Shown here piece after piece: positions 37,950 through 48,174 of a stretch of DNA of 64,000 nt. Numbering within the stretch: position 1 is the stretch's first letter; each line of letters begins with the position of its first letter. The DNA is from an uncultured Prevotella sp. (GTDB lineage: Bacteria > Bacteroidota > Bacteroidia > Bacteroidales > Bacteroidaceae), in contig CAJODL010000001.1 in NCBI GenBank assembly GCA_905233165.1, forward strand, positions 124,001 through 188,000. Reading direction: 5' to 3'. The notes under the pieces are model-generated. The model saw nothing but the letters and a program-made list of their open reading frames with translations, had not been told where the DNA came from and did not search any database. A program made the translations under genes and the position numbers.

Positions 37950-39895
37950 TCGTAAATATCTTCTTCTTCAGGTCTGTCTTCCTCAATTACAAGGTTATCG
38001 ATGATGAAATTCTGACGGTCCATGGTATTCTTTCCCATGTAATACTCCAACAACTTTTCTACCTCATCACTCTGACGAAGCGTTACCTGCTCAAGACGTA
38101 TATCAGGACCTATAAAACCAGCGAATTCATCGGGTGAAATCTCTCCCAATCCCTTAAAACGTGTAATCTCAGGGTCAGTACCTAATTCCTCAATGGCTTT
38201 AAGGCGCTCTTCATCACTGTAACAGTATCTTGTAATATAGTCTTTTTGCCTTTCACCACGCTCTTTAAGCTTTGCATCTTCTGCTTCTATAACAGCCTTG
38301 TTCTTTATCTTGTTACGCTTATTACGAACTCGGAACAAAGGAGTCTGGAGGACATAGACATGGCCTTTCTTTATCAGCTCTGGGAAGAACTGCAGGAAGA
38401 AGGTAATGGTAAGCAGACGAATGTGCATACCATCTACATCGGCATCAGTAGCAACAATAACCTTATTATATCTGAGGTTGTCAAGACCATCCTCGATATC
38501 AAGGGCTGACTGAAGAAGATTAAATTCCTCATTCTCATATACCACCTTCTTTGTCAAGCCATAGCAGTTGAGTGGTTTTCCACGCAGTGAGAAGACTGCC
38601 TGTGTATTCACATCCCTACTCTTAGTGATAGAGCCTGAAGCAGAATCACCCTCAGTGATAAAGATACTTGATTCCTCCTTTCTGTCATTCTTGACATCAG
38701 AGAAATGTATTCGGCAGTCACGTAGTTTCCTGTTGTGGAGATTGGCCTTCTTGGCACGTTCACGAGCAAGTTTTGTAACACCTGCCATTGCCTTTCTTTC
38801 ACGTTCAGAGGACTTTACTTTTTCCTCTATTATCTCTGCTATATCAAGATTACGGTGAAGGTAGTTATCTACCTCATTTTTTACGAAATCACCGACATAT
38901 TTATTAACAGAGACACCATCTGGAGACATCTTATCAGAACCCAGTTTTATCTTCGTCTGAGACTCAAAGACAGGCTCTTCTACATTTACTGCAATCGCAG
39001 CAACGAGTCCATTACGAATGTCTCCATATTCGTATTTTCCAAAGTATTCCTTTATAGTGCGCGCTATATGTTCCTTGAATGCAGATTGGTGTGTACCACC
39101 CTGTGTGGTATGCTGGCCATTGACGAAAGAATCATATTCCTCACCATTCTGATTTGTATGTGTAAAAGCTATCTCTATATCCTCTCCCTGCATGTGGACA
39201 ATAGGATAAAGAGGCTCACTGGTCATCTGGTCTTTCAGGAGGTCTGACAAACCATGACGGGAGATTATACGCCTGCCATTGAACATTATGGCAAGACCTG
39301 TGTTGAGGTATGTATAGTTCCTCAACATCATCTCTACGATATCATCGTGGAAAGAATAGTTCTGGAACAATGTATCATCTGGCTCAAAGGAGATAAAAGT
39401 ACCCCTTTCATCGGATGTTTTCTCGGTTTCATCGCTTACCAGAATGCCTTTTTCAAACTTGGCAGTACGTACATTTCCATCACGATAAGAACGTACTTCA
39501 AACTTAGAAGAAAGGAAATTGACAGCCTTAATACCTACACCATTCATACCCACGGACTTCTTGAAAGCCTTTGAGTCATACTTACCACCAGTATTAAGCT
39601 GGCTGACAGCCTCTATCATCTTTCCCTGAGGAATGCCACGCCCATAGTCGCGCAATGTGATAGACTTGTTATCTGTTATCTCTATCTCTATGCGATTTCC
39701 TTCATGCATGCGGAATTCATCAATACTGTTGTCGATAGCTTCTTTCAACAACACATATATACCATCCTCAGCATGTGAACCGTCTCCCATCCTACCTATG
39801 TACATACCAGGACGGGTACGAATATGATCTACGTCCGACAAGTGTCGGATATTTTCTTCACTATAATTTACTGTTTCTAATTCCTCTGCCATCAC
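37946..39895 (-). CDS. parE: Type IIA topoisomerase subunit B (topoisomerase IV ParE-like)
   Basis: A 649-aa GHKL ATPase subunit. Motifs are [10 protein letters not shown] (ATP/Mg), [11 protein letters not shown], the glycine-rich [17 protein letters not shown] and the Toprim motifs [11 protein letters not shown] and [12 protein letters not shown], ending with the [15 protein letters not shown] stretch ([15 protein letters not shown]). Length and divergence suggest ParE rather than GyrB. No parC-like gene is in the window. It overlaps the GNAT gene and dus by 4 bp each, so these are one operon. Confidence 0.92.
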   Translation of the reverse strand: MMAEELETVNYSEENIRHLSDVDHIRTRPGMYIGRMGDGSHAEDGIYVLLKEAIDNSIDEFRMHEGNRIEIEITDNKSITLRDYGRGIPQGKMIEAVSQLNTGGKYDSKAFKKSVGMNGVGIKAVNFLSSKFEVRSYRDGNVRTAKFEKGILVSDETEKTSDERGTFISFEPDDTLFQNYSFHDDIVEMMLRNYTYLNTGLAIMFNGRRIISRHGLSDLLKDQMTSEPLYPIVHMQGEDIEIAFTHTNQNGEEYDSFVNGQHTTQGGTHQSAFKEHIARTIKEYFGKYEYGDIRNGLVAAIAVNVEEPVFESQTKIKLGSDKMSPDGVSVNKYVGDFVKNEVDNYLHRNLDIAEIIEEKVKSSERERKAMAGVTKLARERAKKANLHNRKLRDCRIHFSDVKNDRKEESSIFITEGDSASGSITKSRDVNTQAVFSLRGKPLNCYGLTKKVVYENEEFNLLQSALDIEDGLDNLRYNKVIVATDADVDGMHIRLLTITFFLQFFPELIKKGHVYVLQTPLFRVRNKRNKIKNKAVIEAEDAKLKERGERQKDYITRYCYSDEERLKAIEELGTDPEITRFKGLGEISPDEFAGFIGPDIRLEQVTLRQSDEVEKLLEYYMGKNTMDRQNFIIDNLVIEEDRPEEEDIYE

Positions 39896-41049
39896 AATAA
39901 TTTTTTCTTGTAACTACGCAATCTTTTTACTGTTTTAGCATCCAAATACTGCCATGCAGACAATACACCATCATTTGTCTCCATCATGGCAAGCGTAAGC
40001 GCTTGCTTAAAATGATACTTCTGATACCAAGGTATGAGGTCATTGAAAAGAAGAGCATTGGCTCCCTTTGACCTGTATTCTGGTAAAACACCAATGATAA
40101 GCAAATCTACAGTTTCAGCATAATGAAACCATTTTGTATATAATGTCTTTAATAATCCTATCCATCCGAAGGGCCATACACGTCCCCTATCTGTCTTCCT
40201 AAGTGCCTTAGTGAAAGAGGGGAATGTAACGCCAAATCCGACCATTTCATCGTTTTTGTTTTTGTCACAAATCAATGTGACAAGGTTCATATCAGCAAAA
40301 GAAACATAGCTCTTTACCATTCTCTCAATAAGAGCATTATCTATTTCCGAGAACTCGTACAGGTCTTGATAACACTTATTCAAGACCTCAAAAAGACGAT
40401 GTCCGAGACCAAGTTCTATTGCTTCTTTTTTTGTCATTTTCTTGGAATGCAGGCCATAACGTGTGCTTATCAGGTTTGCTATCTTCACAAACTTCTCAGG
40501 AACAGCATCTGGAACTTTCACCATATTCTGTACCCAGTCATTATCTTTTGCGAACCCTAATGTCTCCATGTGTTCACGATAATATGGGAAGTTATGATTT
40601 GCATGCATGGTCTGCTCATAGTCAAATCCTTCTATGAGCATTCCTTCTCGCCCAAGGTCTATAAATCCCATTGGACCGATAATAGTATCCATTCCTTTGG
40701 ATAGGCCGTACTCTTCTACCTTCTTTATCAATGCCTCTGAAACTTCATAATCATCGATGAAATCGAAATATCCGAAACGAACATTCTTGTGATTCCACTT
40801 CTTGTTTGCCCGATGATTTATAATAGCAGCAATACGGCCTACGGCTTTGCCGTCTTTATATGCCATATAGTATTCTGCTTCACAGTAATCCCAATATGGC
40901 TGTGCATCCTTTGGTCCTTGATATAAATCGGCCATTTCTTCGGAGAAAAGATATGGACAAGCACAAGGATCATCACGATACAACTCAGTACGGAAATCGA
41001 TGAATTCACCGATTTCCGCCTTAGTTTTTATCGTTTTAATTTCTATCAT
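39892..41049 (-). CDS. GNAT-fold acetyltransferase-like protein
   Basis: A 385-aa soluble protein with two acetyltransferase-like parts. The first (about 1-160) contains [19 protein letters not shown] and [14 protein letters not shown]. The second (about 220-385) ends in [23 protein letters not shown], resembling the acetyl-CoA-binding loop (R/Q-x-x-G-x-G/A). Homologues are widespread in Bacteroidetes as uncharacterised proteins. The substrate is unknown. It overlaps parE by 4 bp. Confidence 0.75.
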   Translation of the reverse strand: MIEIKTIKTKAEIGEFIDFRTELYRDDPCACPYLFSEEMADLYQGPKDAQPYWDYCEAEYYMAYKDGKAVGRIAAIINHRANKKWNHKNVRFGYFDFIDDYEVSEALIKKVEEYGLSKGMDTIIGPMGFIDLGREGMLIEGFDYEQTMHANHNFPYYREHMETLGFAKDNDWVQNMVKVPDAVPEKFVKIANLISTRYGLHSKKMTKKEAIELGLGHRLFEVLNKCYQDLYEFSEIDNALIERMVKSYVSFADMNLVTLICDKNKNDEMVGFGVTFPSFTKALRKTDRGRVWPFGWIGLLKTLYTKWFHYAETVDLLIIGVLPEYRSKGANALLFNDLIPWYQKYHFKQALTLAMMETNDGVLSAWQYLDAKTVKRLRSYKKKLL

Positions 41050-41090
41050 CTATAGTTTCCTAAATATCTTTTGTTCAGATATCCAGTAAC

Positions 41091-42455
41091 TTATATCTGA
41101 GGCAACTTCTCCAATGCCTTTGCTATCTCGGCATCTGTTGGAATGTAATCCATCATTGAACCCTCATTGAATGCCTTATAAGCATAGAGGTCAAAATATC
41201 CAGTACCAGAGAGATTGAAGACAATAGTCTTTTCTTCACCTGTCTTCTTGCACTCCAATGCCTCATCAATAGCAGCACGAATAGCATGAGAAGATTCTGG
41301 AGCAGGCAGAGTACCTTCTGCACGTGCAAACAAAACAGCAGCCTCAAAGACACTTGTCTGCTCATAAGCACGAGCCTCAAAGACACCCTGATCATACAGC
41401 TCAGAGAGAATAGGACTCATACCATGGAAGCGAAGACCACCAGCGTGGTTGGCACTTGGGATGAACTGAGAACCTACTGTGTACATCTTTGCCAATGGGC
41501 ATATCATACCTGTATCACAGAAGTCGTATGCATACTTACCTCTTGTGAAGCTTGGGCATGATGCTGGTTCTGCACCGATTATCTTATATTTTGCTTCTCC
41601 ACGCAGCATCTCACCAAGGAATGGAGAGGCAAAACCACCAAGGTTAGAACCACCACCTGTACAACCGATGAGAACATCTGGCTTAATACCATATTTCTTC
41701 AGAGCAGCCTGTACTTCCAAGCCGATTATTGTCTGATGCAGCAACACCTGATTTAATACAGAACCAAGCTCATAACGATAACCTGGTGTTGTAGTAGCTA
41801 CCTCTACAGCTTCAGAGATAGCACAGCCTAAAGAACCTGTTGTTCCAGGGAACTCTGCGTTAATTTTCTTACCAACTTCTGTTGTCATACTTGGAGAAGG
41901 TATGATACTTGCACCATAGGTGTTTATCACCTCACGGCGGAATGGCTTCTGCTCATAGGAACATTTTACCATATATACCTTACAATCCAATCCAAAGTAC
42001 TGACACGCCATAGAAAGAGCTGTTCCCCACTGTCCTGCACCAGTTTCAGTTGTAACACCCTTCAGACCCTGCTTCTTTGCATAATAAGCCTGTGCTATAG
42101 CAGAATTCAACTTGTGTGAACCAGAAGTATTGTTTCCCTCAAACTTATAAAAAATCTTTGCAGGAGTATCGAGGGCTTTCTCAAGGAATTCCGCATGCAC
42201 CAATGGTGATGGACGGAACATACGATAAAAGTCCTGCACTTCTTCAGGAATTTCAAACCACTTTGTATTATCATCCAGCTCCTGCTTGATTAACTCATCA
42301 CAGAAAATTGGCTGCATATCTTCAAAAGTAAGCGGTTTCTTCGTTCCTGGATTCAATAATGGTGCTGGCTTCTTCTTCATGTCAGCACGCACATTGTACC
42401 ATTTTGTTGGCATCTCCTTTTCGGAGAGATAAATCTTATAAGGAATCTTTTCCAT
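41091..42455 (-). CDS. trpB: Tryptophan synthase beta chain, TrpB2 type
   Basis: A 454-aa PLP enzyme of the long TrpB2 group, distinguished from TrpB1 by the N-terminal extension (RPSPLVHAEFLEKALDTPAKIF). The PLP Lys is in NNTSGSHKLNSA, and the phosphate-binding loop is CTGGGSNLGG with TETGAGQWGTALS. TrpB2 proteins often lack a TrpA partner, and no trpA or other trp gene is nearby. It could act as an indole-salvaging tryptophan synthase. Confidence 0.92.
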   Translation of the reverse strand: MEKIPYKIYLSEKEMPTKWYNVRADMKKKPAPLLNPGTKKPLTFEDMQPIFCDELIKQELDDNTKWFEIPEEVQDFYRMFRPSPLVHAEFLEKALDTPAKIFYKFEGNNTSGSHKLNSAIAQAYYAKKQGLKGVTTETGAGQWGTALSMACQYFGLDCKVYMVKCSYEQKPFRREVINTYGASIIPSPSMTTEVGKKINAEFPGTTGSLGCAISEAVEVATTTPGYRYELGSVLNQVLLHQTIIGLEVQAALKKYGIKPDVLIGCTGGGSNLGGFASPFLGEMLRGEAKYKIIGAEPASCPSFTRGKYAYDFCDTGMICPLAKMYTVGSQFIPSANHAGGLRFHGMSPILSELYDQGVFEARAYEQTSVFEAAVLFARAEGTLPAPESSHAIRAAIDEALECKKTGEEKTIVFNLSGTGYFDLYAYKAFNEGSMMDYIPTDAEIAKALEKLPQI

Positions 42456-42499
42456 TCTATATTTTTGATAATTAAATTACTTGTGCATGCGTTGTTTAT

Positions 42500-42540
42500 A
42501 AATGGATATCGACATCCTGTTAAGACGCCGATATCCATTT
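42500..42540 (-). terminator. Hairpin after the frd operon
   Basis: Minus strand perfect 12-bp arms AAATGGATATCG / CGATATCCATTT with a 17-nt loop, starting 10 bp beyond the frdB stop. The run of T after it is short. Confidence 0.65.
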
Positions 42541-42549
42541 CCTTTTTAT

Positions 42550-43308
42550 TTAATCAGCTAATTTTGCTGAAATGAACTCTCTGTTCAGTCTTGCAATATT
42601 AGCAATTGACTCATTCTTAGGACAAACAGCCTCACAAGCACGAGTATTGGTACAGTTACCGAAGCCCAACTCGTCCATCTTAGCTATCATAGCCTTAACA
42701 CGCTTTGCTGCTTCAGGTCTTCCCTGTGGAAGAAGAGCCAGCTGGCTTACCTTGCTTGATACGAAGAGCATTGCAGAACCATTCTTACATGCTGCCACAC
42801 AAGCACCACAGCCGATACATGTAGCACAATCCATAGCCTCATCAGCATCTTGCTTAGGGATAAGGATAGCATTTGCGTCCTGTGCCTGTCCAGCACGAAT
42901 TGAGGTATAACCACCTGCCTGGATAATCTTATCGAAGGCATTACGGTCAACCATACAGTCCTTAATGACAGGGAATCCTGCAGAACGCCATGGCTCAACT
43001 GTTATAACGTCTCCGTCATTGAACTTACGCATATAGAGCTGACAAGTAGTAGCACCACGCTCTGTCTTACCATGTGGAGTACCATTGATATACAGTGAAC
43101 ACATGCCGCAGATACCCTCACGGCAGTCATGATCAAAGACAAAAGGTTCCTTGCCCTGATTAATGAGCTGTTCATTCATCATGTCAAGCATCTCAAGGAA
43201 TGAGGTATCGTCAGGAATGTTCTGCATAACCTCTTCTTCAAAATGACCCTTTTCCTTTGGACCATTCTGTTTCCAAAACTTTACAGTTACTGAAATATTT
43301 TTAGCCAT
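42550..43308 (-). CDS. frdB: Fumarate reductase / succinate dehydrogenase iron-sulfur subunit
   Basis: A 252-aa subunit with the [2Fe-2S] Cys cluster (CREGICGMCSLYINGTPHG) and the two ferredoxin-like Cys sets CATCIGCGACVAACKNGS and CTNTRACEAVCPKNE for the other clusters. It relays electrons between the cytochrome b and flavoprotein subunits. It starts 9 bp after frdA. In Prevotella-type metabolism the complex mainly reduces fumarate to succinate. Confidence 0.96.
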   Translation of the reverse strand: MAKNISVTVKFWKQNGPKEKGHFEEEVMQNIPDDTSFLEMLDMMNEQLINQGKEPFVFDHDCREGICGMCSLYINGTPHGKTERGATTCQLYMRKFNDGDVITVEPWRSAGFPVIKDCMVDRNAFDKIIQAGGYTSIRAGQAQDANAILIPKQDADEAMDCATCIGCGACVAACKNGSAMLFVSSKVSQLALLPQGRPEAAKRVKAMIAKMDELGFGNCTNTRACEAVCPKNESIANIARLNREFISAKLAD

Positions 43309-43317
43309 AATGTTTTC

Positions 43318-45300
43318 TTAGTTTTTGTAGTTACGTGTCTGTACCTTAATTATCTCATACTCAAGAGGCTCCTTTGTGAGTTCAGGTGCTTTCTCATCAT
43401 TGCCCTGATACTCCCATGCACCAACATAGAAGAAGTTCTTGTCATCACGCTTTGCTTCACCTTCCTCTGTCTGATGTTCCTCACGGAAGTGACCACCACA
43501 AGACTCCTCACGATGAAGAGCATCATAAGCGATAAGCTCACCCATCAGGATAAAGTCACGAAGGTGAATAGCCTTGTCAAGTTCTACGTTAAGTCCCTCC
43601 TTAGAACCAGGAACGAAGAGGTTCTCATTGAATTCCTTGCGGAGTTCCTTAAGCAACTTCAAACCTTCTTCGAGACCTTCCTTTGTACGACCCATACCAA
43701 CATGTTCCCACATGATATGACCGAGTTCCTTATGAATAGAATCAACAGAACGCTTACCCTTGATATTCAACAGACGATCCTGCTCTGCATCAACAGCCTT
43801 CTCTGCCTCAGCAAACTCTGGCAAATCTGTAGATACCTTTGGCCATATCTCCTGATCAGCAAGATAATTCTGAATAGTATATGGAAGAACAAAGTATCCA
43901 TCAGCAAGACCCTGCATCAAAGCAGAAGCACCCAGACGGTTAGCACCATGATCAGAGAAGTTACACTCACCGATAGAGAACAAACCTGGGATTGTTGTCT
44001 GCAATTCATAGTCAACCCAAATACCACCCATTGTGTAGTGGATAGCTGGGAATATCATCATTGGCTTATAGTAGTCGAAGCCATCCTTAGAATAAACGAA
44101 CTCACCAGGATTAACGTCTGTAATCTCTTCATACATATCGAACAGGTTACCATAACGCTGACGAATTTCATCTATACCAAGACGCTGGATAGACTCAGAG
44201 AAGTCAAGGAATACTGCAAGACCAGTGTTGTTTACACCAAAGCCCTTATCACAACGCTCCTTTGCTGCACGAGATGCAACATCACGTGGCACAAGGTTAC
44301 CGAAGGCTGGGTAACGACGCTCCAGATAATAGTCTCTGTCCTGCTCAGGAATTTCCCAACCCTGCTTTGTACCTGCCTGAAGTGCTTTTGCATCTTCAAT
44401 ATTCTTTGGAACCCAGATACGACCATCATTACGCAGAGACTCTGACATAAGTGTCAACTTTGACTGGTTATTTCCATGAACAGGGATACATGTTGGGTGA
44501 ATCTGCACGTATGATGGATTTGCCATCATAGCACCTTTACGATAACACTGTATTGCTGCAGAACAGTTACATCCCATAGCGTTGGTAGAAAGGAAATATG
44601 TATTTCCATAACCACCAGTTGCTATAACTACAGCATTTGCAGAGAAACGCTCCAATTTGCCTGTAACAAGATTTTTAGCAATGATACCACGAGCACGGCC
44701 ATTGATGATAACAACATCCTCCATCTCGTAGCGGGTATAGAGCTTTACCTTCCCCTTCTGCACTTCCTTTGAAAGAGAAGAATAAGCACCCAGCAACAAC
44801 TGCTGACCTGTCTGACCCTTTGCATAGAAAGTACGGCTTACCTGTGCACCACCGAAAGAGCGGTTGGCAAGCATACCACCATATTCACGAGCAAAAGGAA
44901 CACCCTGAGCAACACACTGGTCGATAATATTATTTGATACCTCTGCCAGACGGTAAACGTTTGCTTCACGAGCACGATAGTCACCACCTTTTACTGTATC
45001 ATAGAAAAGACGATAAACAGAGTCACCATCATTCTGATAGTTCTTTGCTGCATTGATACCACCCTGTGCTGCAATAGAGTGAGCACGACGTGGAGAATCC
45101 TGTATGCAGAAGTTAAGCACATTGAAACCCATCTCTGCAAGAGAAGAAGCAGCACTGGCACCTGCCAATCCTGTTCCCACAACAATGATATCGAGTTTCA
45201 GTTTGTTCTTAGGGTTAACCAAACGCTGGTGGGCCTTAAATTCTGTCCACTTTTGTGATACCGGTCCCTGAGGTATTTTTGAATCTAATGTTTTTGCCAT
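43318..45300 (-). CDS. frdA: Fumarate reductase / succinate dehydrogenase flavoprotein subunit
   Basis: A 660-aa covalent-FAD subunit: dinucleotide fold [19 protein letters not shown], histidyl-FAD region [25 protein letters not shown], and active-site Arg/His segments ([40 protein letters not shown]). It interconverts fumarate and succinate on the cytoplasmic face. It lies between frdC and frdB, the order expected of Bacteroidetes frdCAB. Confidence 0.97.
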   Translation of the reverse strand: MAKTLDSKIPQGPVSQKWTEFKAHQRLVNPKNKLKLDIIVVGTGLAGASAASSLAEMGFNVLNFCIQDSPRRAHSIAAQGGINAAKNYQNDGDSVYRLFYDTVKGGDYRAREANVYRLAEVSNNIIDQCVAQGVPFAREYGGMLANRSFGGAQVSRTFYAKGQTGQQLLLGAYSSLSKEVQKGKVKLYTRYEMEDVVIINGRARGIIAKNLVTGKLERFSANAVVIATGGYGNTYFLSTNAMGCNCSAAIQCYRKGAMMANPSYVQIHPTCIPVHGNNQSKLTLMSESLRNDGRIWVPKNIEDAKALQAGTKQGWEIPEQDRDYYLERRYPAFGNLVPRDVASRAAKERCDKGFGVNNTGLAVFLDFSESIQRLGIDEIRQRYGNLFDMYEEITDVNPGEFVYSKDGFDYYKPMMIFPAIHYTMGGIWVDYELQTTIPGLFSIGECNFSDHGANRLGASALMQGLADGYFVLPYTIQNYLADQEIWPKVSTDLPEFAEAEKAVDAEQDRLLNIKGKRSVDSIHKELGHIMWEHVGMGRTKEGLEEGLKLLKELRKEFNENLFVPGSKEGLNVELDKAIHLRDFILMGELIAYDALHREESCGGHFREEHQTEEGEAKRDDKNFFYVGAWEYQGNDEKAPELTKEPLEYEIIKVQTRNYKN

Positions 45301-45340
45301 TTTCTTAACGTTTTAAATTTTCTGTTTTCACGTTTTCTAA

Positions 45341-46015
45341 TTAGCAGCAGAAGTTTGTCTCACAGAAGAACCATAATACTACAGCTGCAAAGCCTGCGCA
45401 AAGCAATGTAACATATGCAATTCCTATGACCTTCCAACGTGTAAACCACACCTTGCCATTTAAACCCATAGTCTGAAGAGCACTCCAGAAACCATGTGAC
45501 AGGTGGAACCACAAAGCAGCAATCCAGATGAGGTACACTACTACATAAGCACCATTACTGAATGTTTCTCTAATCCAGTAAGCACCGTCTGTACTGTGAG
45601 CCAGATCACCAGCACCTGTAAGATCTACAAGCATCATCTTTGCCCAGAAGTTCACCAAGTGAAGAGCCAAGCCGATGAGAACGATGAGACCAAGAACAAG
45701 CATGTTCTGGCTTGCCCATTCTACCTTTGAAGGCTTCTCGGTTACAGCATAACGTTCTGAACCACGAGCTGCCTTGTTCTGCATTGTAAGGATAAAGGCA
45801 TAAATGATGTGAATTACTGCCAATGCTGCAAGTCCCAATGTTGCTACTACTGCATACCAGTTAGCACCAAGGAGTTCGCAAATCATGTTGTAGCTCTCTG
45901 CAGAAAATAAAGCTACTACATTCATTGACATGTGGAAAGTGAGGAACAAGATAAGGCACAGACCTGTTACAGACATGATTACCTTACGTCCAATCGAAGA
46001 ATTAAATAACCACAT
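45341..46015 (-). CDS. frdC: Fumarate reductase / succinate dehydrogenase cytochrome b subunit
   Basis: A 224-aa membrane anchor with five hydrophobic helices (for example SVTGLCLILFLTFHMSMNVVALF, VATLGLAALAVIHIIYAFIL, VLGLIVLIGLALHLVNFW). His residues suited to bind two hemes lie in the helices (LTFHMSMN, VIHIIYA, ALHLVNF, WFHLSHGFWSA). It is the single-polypeptide, diheme type linking quinone to frdAB. It is the first gene of the operon and has a consensus promoter. Confidence 0.94.
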   Translation of the reverse strand: MWLFNSSIGRKVIMSVTGLCLILFLTFHMSMNVVALFSAESYNMICELLGANWYAVVATLGLAALAVIHIIYAFILTMQNKAARGSERYAVTEKPSKVEWASQNMLVLGLIVLIGLALHLVNFWAKMMLVDLTGAGDLAHSTDGAYWIRETFSNGAYVVVYLIWIAALWFHLSHGFWSALQTMGLNGKVWFTRWKVIGIAYVTLLCAGFAAVVLWFFCETNFCC

Positions 46016-46086
46016 AAGCTTTTGTTGTTAAGATTTATTTTTTAAGTTAAGATAAGTTTTTGCATTACCAACACGTATTTCGGGCA

Positions 46087-46117
46087 CAAAGATAATAAGA
46101 AAAAGCGAAATTTCAAA
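46087..46117 (-). promoter_or_regulatory. Consensus promoter of frdCAB
   Basis: Minus strand TTTG (46114-46117), 19-nt spacer, TATCTTTG (46087-46094), about 72 bp upstream of the frdC start. Confidence 0.85.
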
Positions 46118-46148
46118 GAAAATAGGCAAGAAATTCAAAAAAAAAGAT

Positions 46149-46156
46149 TACTTTTG
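46149..46156 (+). promoter_or_regulatory. -7 box of mnmG
   Basis: TACTTTTG followed by C, 18 bp upstream of the mnmG ATG, back to back with the frd promoter. Confidence 0.6.
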
Positions 46157-46173
46157 CACCAAAATTATAAAAA

Positions 46174-48057
46174 ATGGAAAACTTTTCTTATGATGTCATT
46201 GTTGTAGGAGGAGGGCATGCTGGATGTGAAGCTGCTCATGCTGCAGCATGTATGGGGGCTCATACATGCCTTATCACGATGGACATGAACAAGATTGCGC
46301 AGATGTCATGCAATCCAGCAGTCGGTGGTATTGCAAAAGGACAAATTGTTCGAGAAATCGATGCGCTTGGTGGAGGTATGGGAATTGTTACAGATTCAAC
46401 AGCTATTCAATTCCGCATGCTCAACAAGAGTAAAGGTCCTGCTATGTGGAGTCCAAGAGCACAATGCGATAGGGAAAAGTTTATATGGAAATGGAGAGAA
46501 ATTCTCGATTCCACCGATAATTTAGACATATGGCAAGACCAAGTTGAAGAACTAATTATAGAAACAAATTCTTCAAACAATATACCATCTGTTTCTGGTG
46601 TAAAAACCATCTGGGGAAATAAGCTCTATGCTCCCTGTGTGGTAATAACAGCAGGAACATTTCTAAATGGTATAATGCATGTTGGAAGGAAGATGATAGC
46701 AGGTGGACGATGTGCAGAACCTGCTGCATTACATCTTACTGAGAATATCAATGCCCTTGGCATCCAATCTGCACGCATGAAGACTGGCACACCTGTTCGC
46801 ATTGATAAACGTTCCGTTCATTTTGAAGATACAACAGAACAACCTGGAGAAGAAGTGGCAGGTCTTTTCAGTTTCCTTCATAACACATCAGGCAATCCAG
46901 AACAACCTTATCTGAAACAACTTTCATGCTGGTTGCTTAACACAACCCCAGAATGTCATGAGATACTACAGTCAGGATTTGCTGATTCACCTCTTTATAA
47001 CGGACAGATAAAATCTATCGGACCTCGTTACTGTCCTTCCATCGAGACAAAATTACATACATTCCCCGATAAGGACCATCATCCTCTCTTTTTGGAACCA
47101 GAAGGAACGAATACAAATGAAATGTACTTGAATGGATTCTCGTCTTCCTTGCCAATGGAAATACAGCTGGAAGCCCTAAAAAAGATTCCTGCTCTGCGAG
47201 ACATCAAAATCTATCGTCCTGGTTATGCAATAGAATATGATTTCTTTGATCCTACACAACTTTATCATTCCCTGATGTCAAAGAAGTGTAACGGATTATT
47301 CTTTGCTGGACAGGTAAATGGTACAACTGGTTATGAAGAAGCTGCTGCACAAGGTATCATGGCAGGCATAAATGCTACACTCTATGCTGGCAAGAATACT
47401 GCTGATAAAGATTTTACCTCAACATCTTTTACTCTTTCACGAGATGAAGCATATATTGGTGTCCTTATCGATGATCTTGTTACAAAAGGAGTTGATGAAC
47501 CTTATCGTATGTTTACTTCCAGAGCTGAATACCGCATTCTATTACGGCAAGACAATGCAGATACAAGACTTACCGAGAAAGCATATAAGATAGGTTTAGT
47601 AACAAAAGAGCGATATGATTTGTGGAAGACTAAACAAGAAAGAGTTAACCACATTATTTCATATTGTGATAATAAAAAAATAAAAGGAAAACTGATTAGC
47701 GAGATTATCTCCAGACCTGAGGTGGAATTAAATGAATTATACCCTACCCTACCCCACCTTTGCGACTATATAAACAAGATACCAGAGTTGGAAAGAATGG
47801 AGGTCATAAAGTCTGCTGAAACATACATCAAATATGCAGGGTATATTGAACGTGAAAAAGCTACTGCAGAGAAAATGCATAGGCTTGAAAACATTCATAT
47901 CCGAAACCATTTTAATTACGAAAATATACAAAGTCTTTCAACTGAGGCTCGCCAGAAACTGACATCTATAAATCCTGAGACATTAGCACAAGCTTCTCGT
48001 ATCCCAGGAGTATCTCCATCAGATATTAATGTTCTATTGGTTCTGATGAAAAGATAG
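46174..48057 (+). CDS. mnmG: tRNA uridine-5-carboxymethylaminomethyl modification enzyme MnmG (GidA)
   Basis: A 627-aa FAD/NAD enzyme that with MnmE modifies U34 of several tRNAs. The FAD fold is VIVVGGGHAGCEAAHAAA; NPAVGGIAKGQIVREIDALGG, GTPVRID and FFAGQVNGTTGYEEAAAQG are family-typical, and the C-terminal MnmE/tRNA-binding helices are complete. In many bacteria mnmG lies near the chromosome origin, which fits the parS sites just downstream. The intergenic region after it carries parS half-sites. Confidence 0.97.
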   Translation: MENFSYDVIVVGGGHAGCEAAHAAACMGAHTCLITMDMNKIAQMSCNPAVGGIAKGQIVREIDALGGGMGIVTDSTAIQFRMLNKSKGPAMWSPRAQCDREKFIWKWREILDSTDNLDIWQDQVEELIIETNSSNNIPSVSGVKTIWGNKLYAPCVVITAGTFLNGIMHVGRKMIAGGRCAEPAALHLTENINALGIQSARMKTGTPVRIDKRSVHFEDTTEQPGEEVAGLFSFLHNTSGNPEQPYLKQLSCWLLNTTPECHEILQSGFADSPLYNGQIKSIGPRYCPSIETKLHTFPDKDHHPLFLEPEGTNTNEMYLNGFSSSLPMEIQLEALKKIPALRDIKIYRPGYAIEYDFFDPTQLYHSLMSKKCNGLFFAGQVNGTTGYEEAAAQGIMAGINATLYAGKNTADKDFTSTSFTLSRDEAYIGVLIDDLVTKGVDEPYRMFTSRAEYRILLRQDNADTRLTEKAYKIGLVTKERYDLWKTKQERVNHIISYCDNKKIKGKLISEIISRPEVELNELYPTLPHLCDYINKIPELERMEVIKSAETYIKYAGYIEREKATAEKMHRLENIHIRNHFNYENIQSLSTEARQKLTSINPETLAQASRIPGVSPSDINVLLVLMKR

Positions 48058-48059
48058 AA

Positions 48060-48134
48060 TGTTTCACGGCACTAAATCCTTAGTAAAATTGGGCGTTCCA
48101 CGCCCGTGAAACATAATATTTGAAATGTTTCACG
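48060..48134. repeat. Cluster of parS half-sites between mnmG and uvrC
   Basis: TGTTTCACG at 48060-48068 and 48126-48134, and GTTCCACG (48095-48102) followed by CGTGAAACA (48105-48113). The middle pair equals a parS 16-mer whose halves are pushed apart by a 4-bp insertion (GCCC). Confidence 0.75.
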
Positions 48135-48174
48135 ACTTGTATAACATACTGTATATCAACATTTTAATAAATCA

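Noticed and set aside
43474..44445. 323-codon open frame antisense to frdA
   Set aside because: Shadow of frdA codon usage; no domain-like sequence.
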